Source: Nocardia tengchongensis
GTDB lineage: Bacteria > Actinomycetota > Actinomycetes > Mycobacteriales > Mycobacteriaceae
Direction of reading: 5' to 3'
Assembly (NCBI RefSeq): GCF_018362975.1
Contig: NZ_CP074371.1
Span: forward strand, 2,480,001 to 2,544,000
Length of the DNA: 64,000 nt
The notes under the pieces are model-generated. The model had not been told where the DNA came from, did not search any database, and was given only the letters and a program-made list of their open reading frames with translations. Every line of letters begins with the position of its first letter. The stretch's first letter is position 1. Of this stretch, positions 60,742-64,000 are shown in pieces. A program made the translations under genes and the position numbers.

Positions 60742-61449
60742 TCAGCTGCTCGCCATCATGTCGACGAGCGGGCCCACGATCAGGCCGTACATCAGCCCGA
60801 GGAAGACCGTGTGGGTGACGCAGAAGAACGCGAAGCGCCCGCGCACGGCCCTCGGCTGGAAATGCTCGCGTACCTTGGCCCAGAGCTGCGCGGGGGAGCG
60901 CACGTCCCAGCTGTTCAAGCGCAGGTAGCGGCCCAGGTAGATGCCGATCGAGACGGCGAGGATGATCACCGTGACCAGCACCCGGGACAGGGTGGAGTGC
61001 ATGGCCGCGTTGTCGGTGTCACCGAAAAACACGATCACGAAGCCCATTTGGACGATCAGGATGCCGAGCACCATATTGACCACGCCGGACATGGCGAACG
61101 ACAGGACCGTGACGATGTCGTACCAGAGCGGGACCGGGTCGTCCGGGCGGCGATGGTCGAGATTCAGTTCGGTGATCAGGTAGCTCGAATTCGGCAGCAG
61201 GAGAATCCAGATCAGCAAACCGGCCGCACCCACCACGATCGCCGCCCCGCGGGTGGTGGCCAGGTCGACCAGTCCGGTCGCGACGATCACGCCCAGCAGG
61301 ACGCCCAGCGGCAGGACCGAGAGGAAGAAGTTCCAGACCATCGGCCGGTATACGGGGACGCGATAGATCCGGGAACGCAGCAGGATCAATAGCAGCGCAT
61401 AGGCGTTGAGTCCTAGGACATAAAGCATCAGTAGTTCCCCTGGCTTCAT
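60742..61449 (-). CDS. DUF1361 membrane protein
   Basis: The protein has 235 residues and about seven helices. LLPNSSYLITELNLDHRRPDDPVPLWYDIVTVLSFAMSGV is the DUF1361 hallmark. Convergent with flotillin. The function of the family is unknown. Confidence 0.88.
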   Translation of the reverse strand: MKPGELLMLYVLGLNAYALLLILLRSRIYRVPVYRPMVWNFFLSVLPLGVLLGVIVATGLVDLATTRGAAIVVGAAGLLIWILLLPNSSYLITELNLDHRRPDDPVPLWYDIVTVLSFAMSGVVNMVLGILIVQMGFVIVFFGDTDNAAMHSTLSRVLVTVIILAVSIGIYLGRYLRLNSWDVRSPAQLWAKVREHFQPRAVRGRFAFFCVTHTVFLGLMYGLIVGPLVDMMASS

Positions 61450-61486
61450 ATCGGCAACCTATCGCCCAATTTGGCAAATATGTGGT

Positions 61487-61520
61487 AATGGCTCGGTGGG
61501 AGGATTCCCACCGAGCCATT
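61487..61520 (-). terminator. Terminator after the MFS gene
   Basis: A 15-bp perfect stem AATGGCTCGGTGGGA with its complement and a 4-nt loop, 28 bases after the MFS stop. Confidence 0.75.
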
Positions 61521-61547
61521 GCCGTTCCGGCCGTGCCTGTTCGGAGG

Positions 61548-62972
61548 TCATGCTCCGGCGGCGACCTCCTGGCCGTGCCGCGCCGGTGACCGGAAGGTCA
61601 CCAGGGCGAGCGCCGCCGCGCCGACGGCGATGATGCCGGCCGTGACGAACGCGGCCGAGAAGCCGTCGGTCAGCGCGCCGGCGTTACCGAGCTGGTCGGC
61701 GCCCGCGGTGGCGGCGATGGCGGTGACCGCGGCCAGGCCCAGGGCCGAGCCGATCTGGTAGCCGGTGTTCACGATGCCCGAGGCGAGGCCGCCCTCCTGC
61801 GGCGGCGCGGCCGAAATGGCGGTCTGCAGAGTGGGAATGAAGGCCAGCGACATGCCCAGCGCCGCCACCAGCGAGCCGGGCAGCACGTCGATCCAGAAGG
61901 TGCCGTCGGGGCGGATGAACGACAGCCAGGCCAGTCCGGCCGACAGGATGAGCAGGCCGGCGACCGTCATGGTGCGAGCGCCGAAGCGGGCGAACAGTTT
62001 CGGCGAGATCGCGATCATGCCGATCATGATCAGCGCGGTCATCGGCAGCAGCGCCGCGCCCGATGGGAACGCCGAATACCCGAGCACCTGCTGCAGATAC
62101 AGGTTCAGGAAGAACCACATCGGCACCCAGGCCGCGCCCAGCAGCACCTGCGCGAGGTTGGCCGCGCCCAGGTCCGGCGCGCGGAAGATGCTCAGCGGCA
62201 TGAGCGGTTCGCGGCGGCGGGCCTGGATCGCGATGAACGCGCCCAGCAGCGCGACGGCCGCCGCCAGCACCACCCAGGTCGAGGTCGCGGCCCAATCTCC
62301 GCGCACCACACCGAAGACCGCCGCGCCCAGGCCGAGGGTGGCCGTCGCCGCGCCGAGCAGATCCACCGAGGCGTGCGGCGCCAGTGCGCCATCGGGCGTC
62401 AGCGCGGGCGCGGCCAGCAGGGCTACCACGGCGATCGGGATATTGATGTAGAAGACCCAAGGCCACGAGGCGTATTGGGTGATGAGGCCGCCGAGGAACA
62501 CTCCGGCCGTGCCGCCCGCGGGTGCGGCGGCGCCGTACACGGCGAACGCCTTGGTCAGCTCGCCGGGATTGCCGCCGAACAGCATCATCAGCAAGGTGAG
62601 GGCTGACGGCGCGATGAGGGCCGCGCCCGCGCCCTGCACGCCGCGCCCGATCAGTTCGACCGCGGCATTGTCGGCGAGCCCGGCGATCAGCGACCCGGCC
62701 GCGAGGACGCCCCAGCCGATCTGGAAGATCCGGCGGGCCCCGACGATGTCGGACAGTTTGCCGCCGAGCAGTAGCATGCCGCCGAAGACGACCACGTAGG
62801 CGTTGAAGACCCAGGACAGGTTCTCCTGTGAGAACCCCAGGGCGCCCTGCATTTCCGGCAGTGCGACACCGATGATCGAGGTGTCCATGATGACGATGAA
62901 CTGGGCGAGGGCGATGAGCCCCAAGGCGATCCAGCGCCGCGACGAGGGTGGCGCGGAGGTGTGGGTGGACAT
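61548..62972 (-). CDS. MFS drug exporter, DHA2 (14-TMS) type
   Basis: The protein has 474 residues from ATG 62972 (MSTHTSAPPSSRRWIALGLIALAQFIVIMDTSIIGVALP); the frame stays open ~740 bases upstream but is not coding there. Motifs: MDTSIIGVALPEMQ, GGKLSDIVGARRIFQ, RGVQGAGAALIAPSALTLL and FLGGLITQYASWPWVFYINIPI. Proton-driven efflux of drugs or other hydrophobic compounds is likely. Two CsoR-like palindromes lie 69 and 119 bases upstream, so metal or thiol-stress responsive expression is possible. Confidence 0.93.
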   Translation of the reverse strand: MSTHTSAPPSSRRWIALGLIALAQFIVIMDTSIIGVALPEMQGALGFSQENLSWVFNAYVVVFGGMLLLGGKLSDIVGARRIFQIGWGVLAAGSLIAGLADNAAVELIGRGVQGAGAALIAPSALTLLMMLFGGNPGELTKAFAVYGAAAPAGGTAGVFLGGLITQYASWPWVFYINIPIAVVALLAAPALTPDGALAPHASVDLLGAATATLGLGAAVFGVVRGDWAATSTWVVLAAAVALLGAFIAIQARRREPLMPLSIFRAPDLGAANLAQVLLGAAWVPMWFFLNLYLQQVLGYSAFPSGAALLPMTALIMIGMIAISPKLFARFGARTMTVAGLLILSAGLAWLSFIRPDGTFWIDVLPGSLVAALGMSLAFIPTLQTAISAAPPQEGGLASGIVNTGYQIGSALGLAAVTAIAATAGADQLGNAGALTDGFSAAFVTAGIIAVGAAALALVTFRSPARHGQEVAAGA

Positions 62973-63040
62973 AGGAATCACTCCCTGACGGAGGTATCGG
63001 GCGGCCGGGCGGCCACTGGCGGTTCCAACTCGTCCATTGG

Positions 63041-63055
63041 TACCCCCGTGGGGTA
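63041..63055. promoter_or_regulatory. CsoR-like operator (site C)
   Basis: TACCCCCGTGGGGTA is a palindrome with a 3-bp centre, 69 bases upstream of the MFS start codon. Confidence 0.6.
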
Positions 63056-63090
63056 TGTGATGAACAGTCCGGAGCAGTGTGACCCTTCTC

Positions 63091-63107
63091 ATACCCATTG
63101 GGGGTAT
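63091..63107. promoter_or_regulatory. CsoR-like operator (site D)
   Basis: ATACCCATTGGGGGTAT has perfect half-sites ATACCC and GGGTAT with 5 bp between, 50 bp from site C. It could serve the MFS gene, the secreted-protein gene to its right, or both. Confidence 0.6.
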
Positions 63108-63233
63108 AGGTAATGAGAGTGGCGCTGGCCTGCGCGAAAAAGTCATTGGCTCCGGGACTTTCGAAGAATTCGAATGTCGACACGCCACGGGCACTGTTGA
63201 CATCGACCCGGTGTCGGCTGTGAGGATTGGGTG

Positions 63234-63770
63234 ATGATGAAACGAACGATCAATTGCTTGACCGCCGTTGCCATCCTCGGCGCCGGCGCGGCCGTCGCCG
63301 CCGCACCGGCCGGCGCCGAACCCAACGGCAGCCCGTGTCAGCTCGGCTGGTCGAATGTCGAGCCGCGCTCGTGTGCGCAGAACAGCTTCAACATGAGCCC
63401 GGTCTTCACCCTCGGCAACGGGGTGTGCGCGGGCATGTTCTCCACCGGCGGCACGGCTTTCGACGGCCCGCTCTACCAGTACTCCGAGGCGCCCGGCGCC
63501 TCGCACTCGGTGATCCTGCGCATCAGCCAGGGCTTCTCGCCGCTCGGAAACTGGGCCGCGCAGTTGCTGGCCTGCGACGTCAACGCCATCGTCGACTGGA
63601 ACAACGCCGACACCGGCCAGCAGGGCAGCGTCACCCGCTTCATCCCCGCGGGGCAGAGCAGCACCAATCCGGCCATCTTCCCGGTCAACACCGGGCCCGG
63701 CCGGGTGCACCTGACCATCCGCACCGACCGCGCCAACATCCCGGCGAATCTCGACGTCGTCGTGCCCTAG
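63234..63770 (+). CDS. Secreted protein, paralogue of the one at 42.7 kb
   Basis: The protein has 178 residues from ATG 63234, with AGGA 8 bases upstream. The signal peptide is TINCLTAVAILGAGAAVAAAPAGAEP. The mature part has four cysteines (GSPCQL, RSCAQNS, GVCAGMF, LLACDV). The closing blocks VDWNNADTGQQGSVTRFIPAG and NTGPGRVHLTIRTDRANIPA match the other exported protein in this window. Probably a disulfide-stabilised beta domain, function unknown. Divergent from the MFS gene. Confidence 0.88.
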   Translation: MMKRTINCLTAVAILGAGAAVAAAPAGAEPNGSPCQLGWSNVEPRSCAQNSFNMSPVFTLGNGVCAGMFSTGGTAFDGPLYQYSEAPGASHSVILRISQGFSPLGNWAAQLLACDVNAIVDWNNADTGQQGSVTRFIPAGQSSTNPAIFPVNTGPGRVHLTIRTDRANIPANLDVVVP

Positions 63771-63800
63771 CGCTGTTCGGGGCCCCGGCCCGCGATACTG

Positions 63801-63831
63801 CTCCCACCCGAATCCCGGATTCGGGTGGGAG
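63801..63831. terminator. Bidirectional terminator
   Basis: A 13-bp perfect stem (CTCCCACCCGAAT / ATTCGGGTGGGAG) with a 5-nt loop lies between convergent genes and is followed by TCTTCGTT. Confidence 0.8.
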
Positions 63832-63837
63832 TCTTCG

Positions 63838-64000
63838 TTATCGGACCGTCAGGAACTGCTGCAAGCCCTCGGCGACGGCGGCATCGCCCCGCACCGTCGG
63901 GTGACCCGGCTGCCCGTTGAAGTCCGGCCCCGGGGTGAAGATGCCGTTCAGCCAGGGGTCGGCGGAGCACAGCCCGTGGCCCGCGGTGACGGCGGCGGCG
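63838..64000 (-). CDS. SGNH/GDSL hydrolase, C-terminal end (5' part outside window)
   Basis: The minus strand is open from the window edge to a TAA at 63838, giving ~53 residues: AAAVTAGHGLCSADPWLNG, FTPGPDFNGQ, PGHPTVRGDAAVAEGLQ. The D-x-x-H-P-T-x-x-G-x-x-A block is the C-terminal catalytic Asp-His region of SGNH lipases/esterases, and the cysteine suggests an exported member. Confidence 0.8.
   Translation of the reverse strand, partial: AAAVTAGHGLCSADPWLNGIFTPGPDFNGQPGHPTVRGDAAVAEGLQQFLTVR

Noticed and set aside
62973..63710. Minus-strand frame upstream of the MFS start
   Set aside because: It is antisense to the secreted-protein gene and crosses two operator-like palindromes; ATG 62972 begins a normal MFS N-terminus.

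Overview
The window is high-GC actinobacterial DNA and looks like a chromosome segment of a mycolic-acid-containing Corynebacteriales member, most likely Nocardia or a close relative. The grounds are: mycothiol conjugate amidase (Mca); a gene order from 41.3 to 54.5 kb (thiolase, cystathionine beta-synthase, cystathionine gamma-synthase, greA, DUF4307 gene, mca, small membrane gene) that I recall from the M. tuberculosis Rv1074c-Rv1083 neighbourhood; an EmbR-type regulator; ESX-type small secreted proteins; an F420-dependent LLM oxidoreductase; and several genes that look leaderless.

Layout. 0-3.3 kb: the 3' end of an acyl-CoA ligase, a small hypothetical gene, and a LysR - tautomerase - (CMD+hydrolase) unit. 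3.4-6.8 kb: an ESX-like cassette (YbaB-like protein, WXG100-like protein, DUF6973-type effector candidate, frameshifted lipoprotein) followed by a GT51 transglycosylase. 6.9-12.7 kb: histidine phosphatase, tRNA(UAA), universal stress protein, a TetR/hydrolase pair with two operator copies, and a SLOG + XRE-TPR pair. 12.9-19.3 kb: a His-rich metal protein behind a CsoR-like operator, a GT39 mannosyltransferase-like protein, a solitary TnpB element, and an EmbR-like regulator. 19.4-29.4 kb: phospholipase C, then P450, TetR, esterase, Baeyer-Villiger monooxygenase and alcohol dehydrogenase, which together could form an oxidation-to-ester-cleavage pathway, then a lipoprotein and a hypothetical gene.

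29.6-41.2 kb: APC permease, a copper-type DUF6153/DUF305 pair, RNase Z-like protein, DUF885 peptidase, a duplicated 75-bp unit ahead of a 37-residue ORF, MFS exporter, RsmC-like methyltransferase, LLM oxidoreductase, BI-1 protein and DUF1330 protein. 41.3-54.5 kb: the conserved transsulfuration/mca block, interrupted by a double-frameshifted HD-GYP/LuxR regulator, a frameshifted transglycosylase-like secreted protein, a mechanosensitive-channel-like protein and an acyl-CoA dehydrogenase. 54.5-64 kb: VOC protein, hydrolases, an AraC/VirS-type regulator, an NfeD-like/flotillin pair, DUF1361 protein, an MFS exporter behind two CsoR-like operators, a secreted protein paralogous to the one at 42.7 kb, and the 3' end of an SGNH hydrolase.

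Two features run across the window. Five palindromes of the form ATACCC-N4/5-GGGTAT lie ahead of four transcription units, although no csoR gene is present. Three genes need single-base corrections (four indels in all) to read through, which is either decay or sequence error.
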